Source: Thermoproteota archaeon (lineage in GTDB: Archaea; Thermoproteota; Thermoprotei_A; Sulfolobales; NBVN01). From it: a stretch of 64,000 nucleotides of DNA. The position numbers and the translations under genes were made by a program. Position 1 is the first letter of the stretch, and each line of letters begins with the position of its first letter. The notes below the pieces were generated by a model. The model had not been told where the DNA came from. It ran no database searches and worked only from the letters and a program-made list of their open reading frames with translations. Shown piece after piece: positions 16,306 through 24,903 of the stretch. Where the stretch lies: NCBI GenBank assembly GCA_030550455.1, contig JAUQPH010000002.1, positions 36,950 through 100,949 on the forward strand, in the 5' to 3' direction.

Positions 16306-17640
16306 CTACTGTGAGTAGAAGTCTGAAACTACCGTGGGAGGCTTTGCGTAACAGTCTAAAGGTGTGTTAAGAAGAGAAGCGGGGATGCTAAGGTGCTTAA
16401 CGGATCCGCACGTGGGTAGGTACAATCCGGTGTTTATATCTCTGAGCAACTTTAAGGTCTCTGGTCGCAAGTCAGCTGCTTTGAATCCGCACTTTAAGCA
16501 CTTATAACCCTTGTTTCTTCCGGAAGATTTCATTCGCGCACCGCATCTGGGGCACCTTGGGTTAAGCCTTAGGTACTTATCTGCGAGGTCCACGATTTCT
16601 AAGAGCTCTACATGAAGAACTGGTCTTAAGTTATCCCATAGTTTCACAGACCCACATGCTCTTATTACATCACCAGAAGTTAGTTGGCGAACGTATCTCG
16701 TTAAACCACTTTCCTTAAATACGGCCACATCAATTTCTCCAAACCCGTCTGTTAGGCTTAAAACGACGTCTCCACCAGGACGTATAGACACGTGCTTGAC
16801 TACTCCAGTAAGACAGCCTGTTCTAAAGGGTTTAAGCTCGTGTGAGGCTCTCGGGACCATATGTGCACCAGTAGCTTGGTTTGTTTTAAAAACACACCAT
16901 CCCTCAACTACCTCACTTAATTTAAGAAATTTGAGAGTTTTAACTAGTTTATCTGGGTCCAGCCCACGTATTCCCAGAAGCACTGGGTCAGGTCCATGAG
17001 GTACTGATACAGCTCTACCACCTTCATAGTCGTAGTTGCAAAACGTTCTATACTCCTCTAAAGAGTCTAGCTCAGCTAAAAACCTACTATCGAACATCTT
17101 TCTATCGGCCTCGGTATGAGAAACCGGTCTATAGATAAGGAGCTCATAACTGCACCTGGACTTATCCCATCCTAGAGCAGCTAAAGCACCCACACATCCC
17201 TTATTTAACCCGAAAGGCAAGATAACCTTATCCTTTATAGGCTTAATGAAGTTGCTAACGTAGTCTAAGTGTACGAAATCCGTTAACGCCTTCACATAGA
17301 TATCGTTAAAATACCCACTTAGCTCGTAGGGTACTATAGCAGCACAGACTCTCATTAAGTCACCATGGATTCCATTAACGTACTCTACTATTACACTAGC
17401 TACCTCGTCTATTAGGGTATCGAGGGACGCTATCTTTTTAAGCTCGAGGTTTATAGCTACTGCTCCGTTTCCGCGAGTCTTGTGCGGTATTGACGGGTTT
17501 AGCCTAACTAAGTACGGGTAGTCTAGTACACTCTCGATATATCCGTTCTCAACGAGTCTTTTAAAAATGCGGTATAGAACGTGAGTCGTACATCCTCCGT
17601 ATTGAGAGTCGACACTGTCTATTCCAATAGATATCTTCAA
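16306..17640 (-). CDS. tiaS: tRNA(Ile2) 2-agmatinylcytidine synthetase TiaS
   Basis: 444 residues, TTG start. TiaS attaches agmatine to C34 of the CAT-anticodon isoleucine tRNA so that it reads AUA. Evidence: N-terminal GIDSVDSQYGGCTTH (near 6-20), PYLVRLNPSIPHKTRGNGAVA (near 42-62), SHTEADRKMFD (near 174), HGPDPVLLGIRG (near 215), an OB-fold (about 275-345) and the C-terminal zinc ribbon CPRCGARM...YKCLKCGFK (near 358-382). A likely substrate is the tRNA at 1482-1571. The next gene on this strand begins 2 bp upstream. Confidence 0.95.
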   Translation of the reverse strand: MKISIGIDSVDSQYGGCTTHVLYRIFKRLVENGYIESVLDYPYLVRLNPSIPHKTRGNGAVAINLELKKIASLDTLIDEVASVIVEYVNGIHGDLMRVCAAIVPYELSGYFNDIYVKALTDFVHLDYVSNFIKPIKDKVILPFGLNKGCVGALAALGWDKSRCSYELLIYRPVSHTEADRKMFDSRFLAELDSLEEYRTFCNYDYEGGRAVSVPHGPDPVLLGIRGLDPDKLVKTLKFLKLSEVVEGWCVFKTNQATGAHMVPRASHELKPFRTGCLTGVVKHVSIRPGGDVVLSLTDGFGEIDVAVFKESGLTRYVRQLTSGDVIRACGSVKLWDNLRPVLHVELLEIVDLADKYLRLNPRCPRCGARMKSSGRNKGYKCLKCGFKAADLRPETLKLLRDINTGLYLPTCGSVKHLSIPASLLNTPLDCYAKPPTVVSDFYSQ

Positions 17641-17642
17641 CC

Positions 17643-17939
17643 CTATCTCTTCTCGAACGTCTTGCCCTCTACAACGATCATCGTTAACGTAGACTTAACT
17701 TTCGAGAGTTTCCTGATCCTGTTTGTGATTATTTCTTTAAGCTCTTCAATTGTTTTTGCTCTAACCTTAACTACGACGTCGTAGACTCCATAAACTACAC
17801 TAGCTTCTATAACACCATCTATTCTTGATAGTTGCTCTAGTACCTCATCCTCTGACCCTATATCAGTATTCAATAGCACTATCGCTGTAGCCGAACCTTC
17901 GGACATTCTAGCACCAAATACAAAGGGAGAGATAAGCAT
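17643..17939 (-). CDS. Stand-alone Lrp/AsnC ligand-binding (RAM) domain protein
   Basis: 98 residues from ATG 17939, or 87 from ATG 17906 (MSEGSATAIVLLNT), which is closer to the usual start. The sequence TAIVLLNTD...EVLEQLSRIDGVIEASVVYGVYDVVVKVRAKTIEELKEII is the alpha-beta RAM domain without the DNA-binding helix-turn-helix. Such proteins form oligomers binding small effectors, sometimes with full Lrp proteins. The ATG at 17939 directly follows the upstream stop. Confidence 0.85.
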   Translation of the reverse strand: MLISPFVFGARMSEGSATAIVLLNTDIGSEDEVLEQLSRIDGVIEASVVYGVYDVVVKVRAKTIEELKEIITNRIRKLSKVKSTLTMIVVEGKTFEKR

Positions 17940-18185
17940 TTAAACTTTACTCTCAAACTCTTGTATCGAGTTCACTTCCTTGAATAAAATCTCTGTGCCA
18001 TCTAGCGGCTCTATTCTAATATAAGGCAGATCGTCTGCCGCATCGTCTGGTACGTGAACTAACGATATCTCAAAGCATTCCTTAAGTTTCTCTACTATTA
18101 AACTAAGTTTTCTAATATTCTGCTGGGACCTAGGACCGTAACTCACGAAAACAACAAGCCTACCTTTTTTAATTACTCTCACCAC
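17940..18185 (-). CDS. Small conserved-looking hypothetical protein
   Basis: 81 residues, GTG start. The pattern beta-strand (GRLVVFVSYGP), helix (QQNIRKLSLIVEKLKECF), strand (EISLVHVPDDA) and C-terminal IRIEPLDGTEILFKEV suggests a small alpha/beta fold, possibly thioredoxin- or ribosomal-like, but there is no active-site motif and I do not recognise it. It is probably co-transcribed with the RAM-domain gene, whose start touches its stop. Confidence 0.6.
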   Translation of the reverse strand: MVRVIKKGRLVVFVSYGPRSQQNIRKLSLIVEKLKECFEISLVHVPDDAADDLPYIRIEPLDGTEILFKEVNSIQEFESKV

Positions 18186-18338
18186 ACTCTCTACTCGAAC
18201 TAAGAGTTACTTATAAGAACTAATCTAAATACAGTTTCCACATCCTAATAGAGTGCCTCGTAATCTTTCTAACGCAAGAGGTAAAACAGAATGGATGGAT
18301 GAAAAGAAGTAGTTGTTTAGCTCATCAACTAGGTCGTC

Positions 18339-18600
18339 TTAGTTTTTCTGGGCACGGGTTCATTCCACCTGCTAGTCCACGTTCTCCCCGCCTACGGCTC
18401 TTGGGGTTCACCGGGTTTCCTAGATCCATTGGTGAAGAGTGGTTTACAGAGCCTGTCCCTCGCTAATGGCTCACTAGCTCGCCGGCTCCTAATTATTCAA
18501 ACATATAGTCATCCATATACCCTTATGTCGGCTCCCGAAAACCACGGAGGTAACCCAAATAATTAGAAAAACCGAAAGCTAGACAACCTGCGGACAGTCA
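18339..18600 (-). repeat. Dispersed repeat family 2, copy 1
   Basis: About 260 bp that resembles 60255-60515 in the same orientation. Shared words include CACGGGTTCAT, CCCCGCCTACGGCTC, GGTGAAGAGTGGTT and AGACAACCTGCGGAC at the end. Read on the minus strand, frames give VNHSSPM...NPVNPKSRRRGERG, which I associate with over-read 3' ends of crenarchaeal tnpB genes, the region that overlaps the guide RNA in active IS605 elements. No intact ORF. The repeat is certain; its origin is inference. The flanks 18186-18338 and 18601-18802 hold nothing I recognise. Confidence 0.6.
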
Positions 18601-18802
18601 CCATAGTCTGGAAATATGCTACTCTATTCATTGAGTATCGAGTCTCATACTAACATCTATGCTTCAATAATATGCTCTAAAAGAAGTTTAATCCTAGGCT
18701 CGAAGATCCGGCTACAGCACTAACCTATAGAACTTGCGCGGGGATTAACCAGGTAGCGCTGATCGATGCTAAACCACTACTCAAAGTTAGAGTTCCATGA
18801 GG

Positions 18803-18887
18803 CGCCGGGGGCGGGATTCGAACCCGCGTGGGCGGTTAGCCCACCGGCTCTCAAGGCCGGCCCCTTAGACCGCTCGGGCACCCCGGC
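18803..18887 (-). tRNA. tRNA-Ser (TGA)
   Basis: Class II tRNA on the minus strand. The acceptor GCCGGGG pairs with CCCCGGC. The anticodon loop is CTTGAGA between CCGGC and GCCGG, giving TGA. A long variable arm (GGTGGGCTAACCGCCCAC) precedes the T-arm. Discriminator G; CCA is not encoded. No intron. Confidence 0.96.
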
Positions 18888-18895
18888 TATCTCCC

Positions 18896-19483
18896 TTACA
18901 ACTTCTTCTCTTTTTTCTTAAATTTTAATGGCGCAAGAACCTTAATTACTTCAGTAGCTACTCTAGTTGCTTCTTCTTCACTTAACAAAGACGTGTTAAG
19001 TATGATGTCGAATACGTCTAAGTTGTTTACATCGATTTCATAATACTTCTTGTACCTCTTAACTTCAGAGTTTTCTCTTACTTTAATTTCGTGTAATGCT
19101 TCCTCTACACTTTTTCCGTCCCGTTTCGCTAGTCTCTCTACCCTAACATGTAGGGGAGCATATGTGAGTATCTTAATATGCGCGATATCCTTAAGTATCC
19201 ACCCCGTTAGGTGTCCATCGAGGACGACACAACCTTTTTTAGCTTCTTCTATAGCCGTACTGTCGATAAGGTAGTCTATGCTTGGATCTTCTTCAGCTAT
19301 TCTACTAAGCTCTTCGAGGCTGATCATTCTCTTAGTAGCTATGTCCCTGAAGATCTGTCCCATGGAGACGTATCTCAGGTTGAGTTCTCTAGCTATGTTT
19401 TTAGCTAGTGTAGTCTTACCACTCCCTGGCTTTCCACTTATAGCGACGACCAAGCCGGCCTCGCAAAAATCTACCAAAACCAC
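18896..19483 (-). CDS. cmk: Cytidylate kinase (archaeal type)
   Basis: 195 residues, GTG start. It phosphorylates CMP/dCMP with ATP. P-loop ISGKPGSGKTTLAKNIA (near 15-31), the NMP-binding stretch RYVSMGQIFRDIATKRM (near 38-54), VVLDGHLTGWIL (near 86) and the lid region RLAKRDGKSVEEAL (near 118) match short archaeal CMP kinases. The C-terminus ends in a Lys-rich tail. It lies 8 bp from L34e, the usual L34e-cmk pair. Confidence 0.93.
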   Translation of the reverse strand: MVLVDFCEAGLVVAISGKPGSGKTTLAKNIARELNLRYVSMGQIFRDIATKRMISLEELSRIAEEDPSIDYLIDSTAIEEAKKGCVVLDGHLTGWILKDIAHIKILTYAPLHVRVERLAKRDGKSVEEALHEIKVRENSEVKRYKKYYEIDVNNLDVFDIILNTSLLSEEEATRVATEVIKVLAPLKFKKKEKKL

Positions 19484-19491
19484 CGCCTAGG

Positions 19492-19758
19492 TTACGCACT
19501 ACGTATTGCTATTTTGTATGCTAGTGCTAAACACGTGGGACAAATTGTTCCAGCGTATGGTCTCTCCGGTCTCTTACGCGACTTAGATCCGCGTCTTACT
19601 TCTTTAAGGTCCTTCGGAACCCCTCCAAGAGGTTTACCGCACACTGAGCAGTTGGCGACATACGAACCTCTCTTTTCGTAGAATACCTTAGACTTACCGC
19701 TTGGGGTTCTCTTGGCTACCCTCCTCGGCGATCTCGACCTAAGAGCCGGTCTCACCAC
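19492..19758 (-). CDS. rpl34e: Ribosomal protein L34e
   Basis: 88 residues, GTG start. It has RPALRSRSPRRVAKRTPSG at the N-terminus, the zinc-binding CSVCGKPLGGVP (near 37-48) and C-terminal CPTCLALAYK (near 75). A large-subunit protein. It is divergent from S8e. Confidence 0.95.
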   Translation of the reverse strand: MVRPALRSRSPRRVAKRTPSGKSKVFYEKRGSYVANCSVCGKPLGGVPKDLKEVRRGSKSRKRPERPYAGTICPTCLALAYKIAIRSA

Positions 19759-19859
19759 TCTTTTTCCCCACTATAGGGGCATTAGTTAATCCTAAAAACT
19801 TTTCAGTAATTTCACAAGCTTAATAAGCAAGCACCACCTTAACTAGTGGGCAGCAACAT

Positions 19860-20243
19860 ATGGCTATATACCAAGGAAACGACTCTAGGAAGATATCGGG
19901 TGGTGTAAGAAGACCCAGCAGGAAGAAGAGGAAGTACGAGCTAGGTGGTTATCCACTACTAACAAAAATCGGGAGCAAGGACGTTAGGATAAAGGAGAGG
20001 GCTATGGGGGGACGCATTCTCGTTAGGGCCAAACTAGTGTCGTATGCTAACGTTTACGACCCAGAAGCAAAGACCTGTAGAAAGGTAAAGATCACTAAGG
20101 TCGTTGAGAATAGAGCTAACAGAGAGTACGTGAGGTTAGGGATAATAACTAAAGGGTCAATAATCGAGACTGAAGCAGGTCTTGCTCAAGTCACGTCTAG
20201 ACCATCAAGAGATGGAGTAGTAAACGCCATTCTAATTAAGTAA
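19860..20243 (+). CDS. rps8e: Ribosomal protein S8e
   Basis: 127 residues, ATG start. The start MAIYQGNDSRKISGG, the RPSRKKRKYELGG basic block and the C-terminal GSIIETEAGLAQVTSRPSRDGVVNAILI are diagnostic. Small-subunit protein. Next gene is SRP19, a common archaeal pairing, 18 bp downstream. Confidence 0.96.
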   Translation: MAIYQGNDSRKISGGVRRPSRKKRKYELGGYPLLTKIGSKDVRIKERAMGGRILVRAKLVSYANVYDPEAKTCRKVKITKVVENRANREYVRLGIITKGSIIETEAGLAQVTSRPSRDGVVNAILIK

Positions 20244-20261
20244 GACAGTCCGGTAGGTCTA

Positions 20262-20603
20262 ATGGTAGATAAGGAAGTAAGAATATGGATAAACTACTTC
20301 GATCAAAACCTAAGCCGTAAACACGGAAGAAAGCTTTCTAAAGCGCTCACAGTACCTGAGCCCAAGCTAGCTGAGGTACTTAAGGTATGTGAGAGTTTAG
20401 GCTATAAATTCGAAGTAGAAGAAAAGAAGTACCCGAGGGCGTGGTTCAAACCTTCAGCTTTAGTAATACTGAAAGTACCAAATAACGTTGGCAAATATGA
20501 AGTAGTTAAGTTAATAGGGAAAAAGCTGGTTGAACTAAGAGTAAAGTCGCAACAACCTGACCAACGCTACTCACCTCAGGCGACTTCCATCCATAAGTCA
20601 TAA
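20262..20603 (+). CDS. srp19: Signal recognition particle subunit SRP19
   Basis: 113 residues, ATG start. It binds the tips of SRP RNA helices 6 and 8 and allows SRP54 to join. Evidence: INYFDQNLSRKHGRKLSKALTVPEPKLAEV (near 10-40), LGYKFEVEEKKYPRAW (near 46-61), followed by a basic C-terminal half. The C-terminal extension after residue 95 is low complexity and not family-typical. Confidence 0.93.
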   Translation: MVDKEVRIWINYFDQNLSRKHGRKLSKALTVPEPKLAEVLKVCESLGYKFEVEEKKYPRAWFKPSALVILKVPNNVGKYEVVKLIGKKLVELRVKSQQPDQRYSPQATSIHKS

Positions 20604-20711
20604 AGCTAGTTCTTCTATTTCTGATTTAGGTAGCAAGTAGTTTTGTGTAATAAAAACAGCCGAAGGTTTTGGGCAGTATGCTGACGTTATAGGAAGCCGT
20701 ATGTTCTACTC

Positions 20712-20918
20712 TTACTTCCCCTCGACTTGAGACAGTAAAGTGTTGAGAAGCTCCTCCGGCTTCATGGTGTCGTAGAAACCTTTAAGACTAACTAGATACA
20801 CCTTATCTCTATATATAAACCTGATGGAATCTCTATCCTTATGTCTATAGACGTCGAGTACTCTCACACCCCCTCTCTCTAGCACTTCTCGAAACTCCTT
20901 CCTCACGTATGACCCCAT
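20712..20918 (-). CDS. Small hypothetical protein
   Basis: 68 residues from ATG 20918 (MGSYVRKEFREVL). A longer TTG frame begins at 20957 but runs through an AT-rich TATA-like stretch (AATAAGTTAATAACC) that is better read as its promoter. The alternation of strands and helices (VRVLDVYRHKDRDSIRFIYRDKVYLVSL) looks like a compact alpha/beta protein. I recognise no family. Confidence 0.55.
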   Translation of the reverse strand: MGSYVRKEFREVLERGGVRVLDVYRHKDRDSIRFIYRDKVYLVSLKGFYDTMKPEELLNTLLSQVEGK

Positions 20919-20957
20919 ACAAAAACTAAGCAAGGTTATTAACTTATTTGATCCCAA

Positions 20958-21354
20958 ACCTGAGTAAAGGGCTAATTTAGTGGTTTCATTGCGTAAACTT
21001 TTGTGACAAACCTTCCTCCTTTACCTCCTCTATCTGCTCAGCGGTAAGCTATGGACAGACAAGACAGGCTTCCTTACTTCCCATAAAAACCAAAAGTCTC
21101 GTGTTTCGGCTTCACCTAGGCTTCACCTAGAATTGGAATGAATTAGACGTAACTTCACGCATTTAGGTAACAAGCGAGCTAAATACTCGAGCTGTAGTTA
21201 GTATAGCTAGTGGAGACACTGTTAAAGCAGTAAGTACGTGGCTTAGAGCTCTATATCGTGTAGAGGGGTTCAGTCTTCTCTCAAGAGTCTCGGCCTTGAT
21301 GAGTGAAGTAAGTGTGTGGGAAATCACACGTTAGGAGCCCCAAGCTCATCTATG
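20958..21354. other. Intergenic region with small tandem repeat
   Basis: No intact gene. GCTTCACCTAG occurs twice in tandem near 21111-21132. A plus-strand frame near 21200-21335 (SGDTVKAVSTWLRALYRVEG...) could be a gene remnant but lacks start and recognisable family. Confidence 0.35.
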
Positions 21355-21480
21355 TGGTGGGCCCGGGGGGACTTGAACCCCCGACCTACGGGTCTCTCCA
21401 AGTCATCCCATACGGTCCTAAGACCCGGACTGGAGCCTCGGCCCTTGATCCGCCGCTCTGCCTGGCTGAGCTACGGGCCC
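21355..21480 (-). tRNA. tRNA-Trp (CCA) with two introns
   Basis: Minus strand. The acceptor GGGCCCG pairs with CGGGCCC, discriminator A, and CCA is encoded at 21357-21355. D-arm GCTC/GAGC and T-arm GGGGG TTCAAGT CCCCC are normal. Seventy-two bases replace the expected 23 between the arms. Removing 21437-21449 (13 nt, between positions 30 and 31; a one-base-shifted 29/30 cut gives the same product) and 21394-21429 (36 nt, at 37/38) leaves exactly GCGGG CTCCAGA CCCGT AGGTC, the archaeal tRNA-Trp anticodon arm. The arithmetic (49 nt removed) fits exactly. Confidence 0.92.
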
Positions 21481-21607
21481 TCCAAAACTTCTAACTTCGA
21501 GAAGTTTTAAGCGTAACGGTGTATAACCTCAACCGCCAACGGGATTACTGAGTTAGTTGTGGAGCAACAGAGTGCGAAAACCTGGGGTTAGAGCTGTGTT
21601 GGCTACG

Positions 21608-22465
21608 TTACGCAGGTTCAACGTGGACTACTAAGTCTACGTCTATCCCGAGGGCTTTAAGAGATGTCTCTATTGTGTCAGCGACTTCGTGAGCTTTTCT
21701 TATAGTTGTCTCTGCCGGTAAAGCTATAACCATGTCTCCATGGTACTTACCTGGAACCACCTCTCTTACCCTTATGCTCCTGATCTCTATATCAAGATCT
21801 TCCGATATCTTTCTAATTTTTTCAGTCAGGTAAATAGGTGCTTTGTCGCTAATTACGTGCAGTAAATTCCTCACTTCTCTAACGATCTCGACGTATAGAT
21901 AAATGAGGAGAAAGGAGGCTCCAGTAAGGTCTATTAGGTAGTTCACTATGGCACCTCCAAGTGATGACGTTATGACCACTAAACACTCGATTATCTCTAC
22001 CATAGTGAATTTAGCGTACGTTCCAAAAGATCCCCCCATTTTCTTGGAGATGAGTATAGCTGTCAAGTATGGTAGCGCACCTAGAGTAGCAAATACTGTT
22101 GCGAGTATATGGACCTCGTATCTCCCGATGCCACTATAAATGAGGTCTACTAACATAGCTCCTCCGACTACAGAGTAGAGACTTATGGAAAACATGCTTC
22201 CACCTACAAACATTCTTTTGTGCCCATAATGGTGGTCTGTGTCAGGAGGCATCAGACTCATGCTCTCGTATTTAGCAACTACTAGTGCTGCGACAACGTT
22301 TACTATGCTCGTTAAAGCATCAACTAAAGCAGCTTTTGACCCGAAAAACACACCACTAACAATCTTGAAGAACCCGCCGAGAACGCTTAGTAGCACAACT
22401 AGATGAAAATACTTTATGCCACACCCTCTCCACACAGAAAAACATGCGTTAGCTTCTACCCTCAT
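21608..22465 (-). CDS. Cation diffusion facilitator-family transporter
   Basis: 285 residues, ATG start. About six hydrophobic helices (40-210) are followed by a cytoplasmic ferredoxin-like domain (about 210-285, RSIRVREVVPGKYHGDMVIALPAETTIRKAHEVADTIE). SKAALVDALTSIVNV and the PDTDHHYGHKR loop (near 74) are CDF hallmarks. The usual paired acidic residues of the transport site look reduced: TM2 has D-A-L-T-S rather than DxxxD, and TM5 (KFTMVEIIECLVV) has no His. Substrate and direction are therefore uncertain. Confidence 0.85.
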   Translation of the reverse strand: MRVEANACFSVWRGCGIKYFHLVVLLSVLGGFFKIVSGVFFGSKAALVDALTSIVNVVAALVVAKYESMSLMPPDTDHHYGHKRMFVGGSMFSISLYSVVGGAMLVDLIYSGIGRYEVHILATVFATLGALPYLTAILISKKMGGSFGTYAKFTMVEIIECLVVITSSLGGAIVNYLIDLTGASFLLIYLYVEIVREVRNLLHVISDKAPIYLTEKIRKISEDLDIEIRSIRVREVVPGKYHGDMVIALPAETTIRKAHEVADTIETSLKALGIDVDLVVHVEPA

Positions 22466-22565
22466 TTAGGGCACTCAAGTAGCCTGAGAGTTTTAATATA
22501 TAGTAATAAGCTGAAGAAGCTAGGGATGAACGCTAGACTACATGCCTCTAACATCAATCTACGAA

Positions 22566-22937
22566 TCACTCCTCTTCCTCTTTACGAGGTTCTGCTACCG
22601 TCTTCATATGCTTACTGAGAGTGCTCCTCAACTCCTCGAGTTGCTTCTTCAATATACTCTCCATTCTCTCAAGGCTAGTTAGTCTTATCTCCAGCTCCTC
22701 TTTTTTCCCTTCTAAATCCTTTACAGCGTCGTCTTTACTTACCTTGACGAGCACGTGGCCCGTGCTTCTATAGACAACTGCGTCACTAGGTAAGTCCTTG
22801 AGTATCCCTAAAGCCCTCTCTATCTCCTTTATATAGGATATCACAGTACCTTTTTGGGTCATAACGGAAGCTAGTTGCGCTTCGACTTCTTGATATTTCG
22901 CTAGTGTTTTCTCTACTTCAGGTGGTAGCCTTTGCAC
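22566..22937 (-). CDS. pfdB: Prefoldin beta subunit
   Basis: 123 residues from GTG 22937 (GTG CAA AGG CTA). A longer frame up to 22985 would add a hydrophobic stretch (MFMLIFLFFHSS) that is really an AT-rich promoter; GGTGT lies 5 nt before the GTG. Prefoldin is a hexameric holdase passing unfolded proteins to the thermosome. Evidence: RLPPEVEKTLAKYQEVEAQL coiled coil, then the beta-hairpin AVVYRSTGHVLVKVSKDDAVKDLEGKKEELEIRLTSLE, then the second coil ending in an acidic tail. Confidence 0.93.
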   Translation of the reverse strand: MQRLPPEVEKTLAKYQEVEAQLASVMTQKGTVISYIKEIERALGILKDLPSDAVVYRSTGHVLVKVSKDDAVKDLEGKKEELEIRLTSLERMESILKKQLEELRSTLSKHMKTVAEPRKEEEE

Positions 22938-23145
22938 CGTTACACCGAGTGAAGAGTGAAAAAATAGGAAAATAAGCATAAACATCTACCACGACTAGGA
23001 CTCAAACTGCTATCACTATATCTCGATATTATCAGTAAATATACCGTCCTCACTAACGAGGCAACTATAGTTATATAGTTGTGCGCGAAAACTCGAGTTT
23101 TAGTTTCCCGTTAGTCATATTGTGCTCGCTTTGTGTAGTTGCTTC

Positions 23146-23370
23146 GGGTTTCGTATCTGTTCATATCGGTTAATTTAGGTGGAAACACTTGTAAGTGTTT
23201 CTAGGCTTTATATGCAGAAGTAGTCTCGACGAGGGGTCAAGAGCTCCTGGGGCTCTCCTCGAGCTGCCCCAGGTGTGGGTGTCTGGGAGTGCCCCGAGCT
23301 CGATGAGGTTCTGAGCGGGGTGCGGGAAAGAAGTGGGGTGACGATATCAACTGATATAAACCTATATCAG
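23146..23370 (+). repeat. Dispersed repeat family 1, copy A (tnpB 3'-end remnant)
   Basis: Related to 50141-50390 and, inverted, 41201-41444. Shared landmarks in order are TTTCATATC/TTTCGTATC, ACACTTGTAA, GTGGGGTG-like G-rich words, GCGGGA and ATATAAACC at the end. This is the most divergent copy. By comparison with copy B it derives from the end of a tnpB gene, from zinc ribbon to stop. No open frame. Upstream 22986-23145 holds nothing recognised. Confidence 0.5.
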
Positions 23371-24035
23371 AGCTGAACCTCACCTACTGTGGTATGGTCT
23401 TCGAGGTTTTCTGAGACCCTGACTATGCCCCTTCTTCTAAGTTCTCCGAGAACTCTTCTAACAATCCTTCTGATCTTCGATCTTCTATCTGGGGAACCGT
23501 AAAGTTTAACAGCAGCTCTTCTTATAGATAGTCCCTTACTCAATAGCTCTAATACTCTCTTCTCTTCATCGCTAAGCTCGTTCTTCAGATACCTCATTCC
23601 GATCCTAGCTATATCTGACGGGTTAAGACCGTAGTAGGGGTCGTGGTTTCTTAAATCATCAAATCTTTGGATTACCTCTAGCTTAATTATTGACACATCA
23701 CTGCCGTCATCGATGTTCCCATACGTTCTTCTAAGTGCGTCAATAAGCTCATCTACGCTACTAAATCCATCTAGTTTAGCATCTTCATCCGTAAGTTGAT
23801 GAACTTTCTTATATTCAACACCAACTATCTTAGCTTTAGCTATAGGTCTTCCACCGCTGTGAATTATGACTTCATCATACTTCGGCACTACTAGTCCCAG
23901 CCTTACAGTAGCCTTTTTAATGCCACTGAGCAGTAAGTTCGCATACTCATGACTCAACATGAGGTGTCTCCTTATGAAGATCTTACCTGGTCTTCCAACA
24001 TTCTTCCGTTGCCTATATTTACGATAGCGACTCAA
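23367..24035 (-). CDS. ASCH (PUA-like) domain protein with C-terminal helix-turn-helix
   Basis: 222 residues, ATG start. After a basic N-terminus, residues about 25-120 form an ASCH domain: LLLSGIKKATVRLGLVVPKYDEVIIHSGGRPIAKAKIVGVEYKKVHQLTDEDAKLDGF is the typical pattern. Residues about 150-210 (LSDEEKRVLELLSKGLSIRRAAVKLYGSPDRRSKIRRIVRRVLGELRRRGIV) form a winged helix. ASCH domains bind RNA or modified nucleosides. The combination suggests a regulator or RNA-linked protein, exact role unknown. Confidence 0.8.
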   Translation of the reverse strand: MSRYRKYRQRKNVGRPGKIFIRRHLMLSHEYANLLLSGIKKATVRLGLVVPKYDEVIIHSGGRPIAKAKIVGVEYKKVHQLTDEDAKLDGFSSVDELIDALRRTYGNIDDGSDVSIIKLEVIQRFDDLRNHDPYYGLNPSDIARIGMRYLKNELSDEEKRVLELLSKGLSIRRAAVKLYGSPDRRSKIRRIVRRVLGELRRRGIVRVSENLEDHTTVGEVQL

Positions 24036-24071
24036 TTTGGTACACCCGTTTTCTGTAACTCCAATAAATAG

Positions 24072-24145
24072 TGGGGCCGCGGGGATTTGAACCCCGGACC
24101 ACGGGGGCCCAAGCCCCGCATTCTACCAAGCTAAACTACGGCCCC
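24072..24145 (-). tRNA. tRNA-Pro (TGG)
   Basis: Minus strand. The acceptor GGGGCCG pairs with CGGCCCC. Anticodon loop CTTGGGC between CGGGG and CCCCG gives TGG. T-arm CGGGG TTCAAAT CCCCG. Discriminator A; CCA not encoded. No intron. Confidence 0.96.
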
Positions 24146-24332
24146 CAAATTTCTTAGGAGTAGGACAGTTTAAAACGCTATAGTTCCGATAGTGGTTTCA
24201 CACTACTCACAGCTGTTTCGATTCCCTAGCTCAGAGTGTTATTCGAATCAGCAGAGTTTAAACTCTTAGGAGATGTTACTCTAGCGCTCTCATATCTACT
24301 ATTAGCAAACAGTATTACCGAATACCTACGAG

Positions 24333-24662
24333 GTGGCGGCTGGTGCCGGCTATAACCCGCCTTCTGTACTGCGGTAGCATTAGACTATGCGGCCTACCCG
24401 CACCTCGCACGGCAACTCATCGGTGCTGCTTGGCCTTGCTCCCGGAGGGGCGGCCGTTTCAACGCATCCACCTCCATACTCAGCGGGTTGCTGGCACCCC
24501 GTTACCGGAGTGCCCTCACCACCTCATAGACATCTGGAGGTGGCCGTGTCGTTTCTGTGCCGTTGCCGCGGGTCTCCCCGCGCTCCTTACGGAGCCTCCG
24601 TGCCGTGTGGAGGGCGGTGTTTCCCCAGTTCCCCGTAGCTACCAGCCGGCTCCAGCCGCCAC
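24333..24662 (-). ncRNA. rnpB: RNase P RNA
   Basis: A 330-nt GC-rich stretch on the minus strand. Helix P1 is formed by GTGGCGGCTGG (24662-24652) with CCAGCCGCCAC (24343-24333). Conserved elements appear in order: GGGAAACACCGCCC near the 5' part, CAACGGCACAGAAACGACAC in the middle and AGAAGGCGGGTTATAGCC before the 3' end, the universal RNase P core. A TATA-like ATAATATTTAG is centred 25 bp upstream, near 24687. It is the ribozyme that trims tRNA 5' leaders. Open frames across this stretch are not genes. Confidence 0.95.
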
Positions 24663-24903
24663 TCACATACAGTTACAGAAGCTAAATATTATGTTGCTGC
24701 GTTCGTTATTCTCGAATTCGATGCCTATGGGTTTTAGAGCGACTACTTAAAGATCCATAGGAACAGAGTTATGTCAGTAACAGCATTGGTTGTCGACCTC
24801 CAGCTTATACAGGCTCTATCTATATACGCGCCAGATTCGGTCTCGTAGTTAGGTCTCTAAAGACCTTTATAGTGTATTAAGAAAGTTTCTTAGGTAGTAT
24901 GAT

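Noticed and set aside
21312..21510. Two short ORFs over the tRNA-Trp gene
   Set aside because: The region folds exactly as tRNA-Trp with two introns; the frames are incidental.
24343..24750. Two overlapping plus-strand ORFs rich in Pro, Arg and Cys
   Set aside because: They are antisense to RNase P RNA, whose P1 helix and core motifs are clear.
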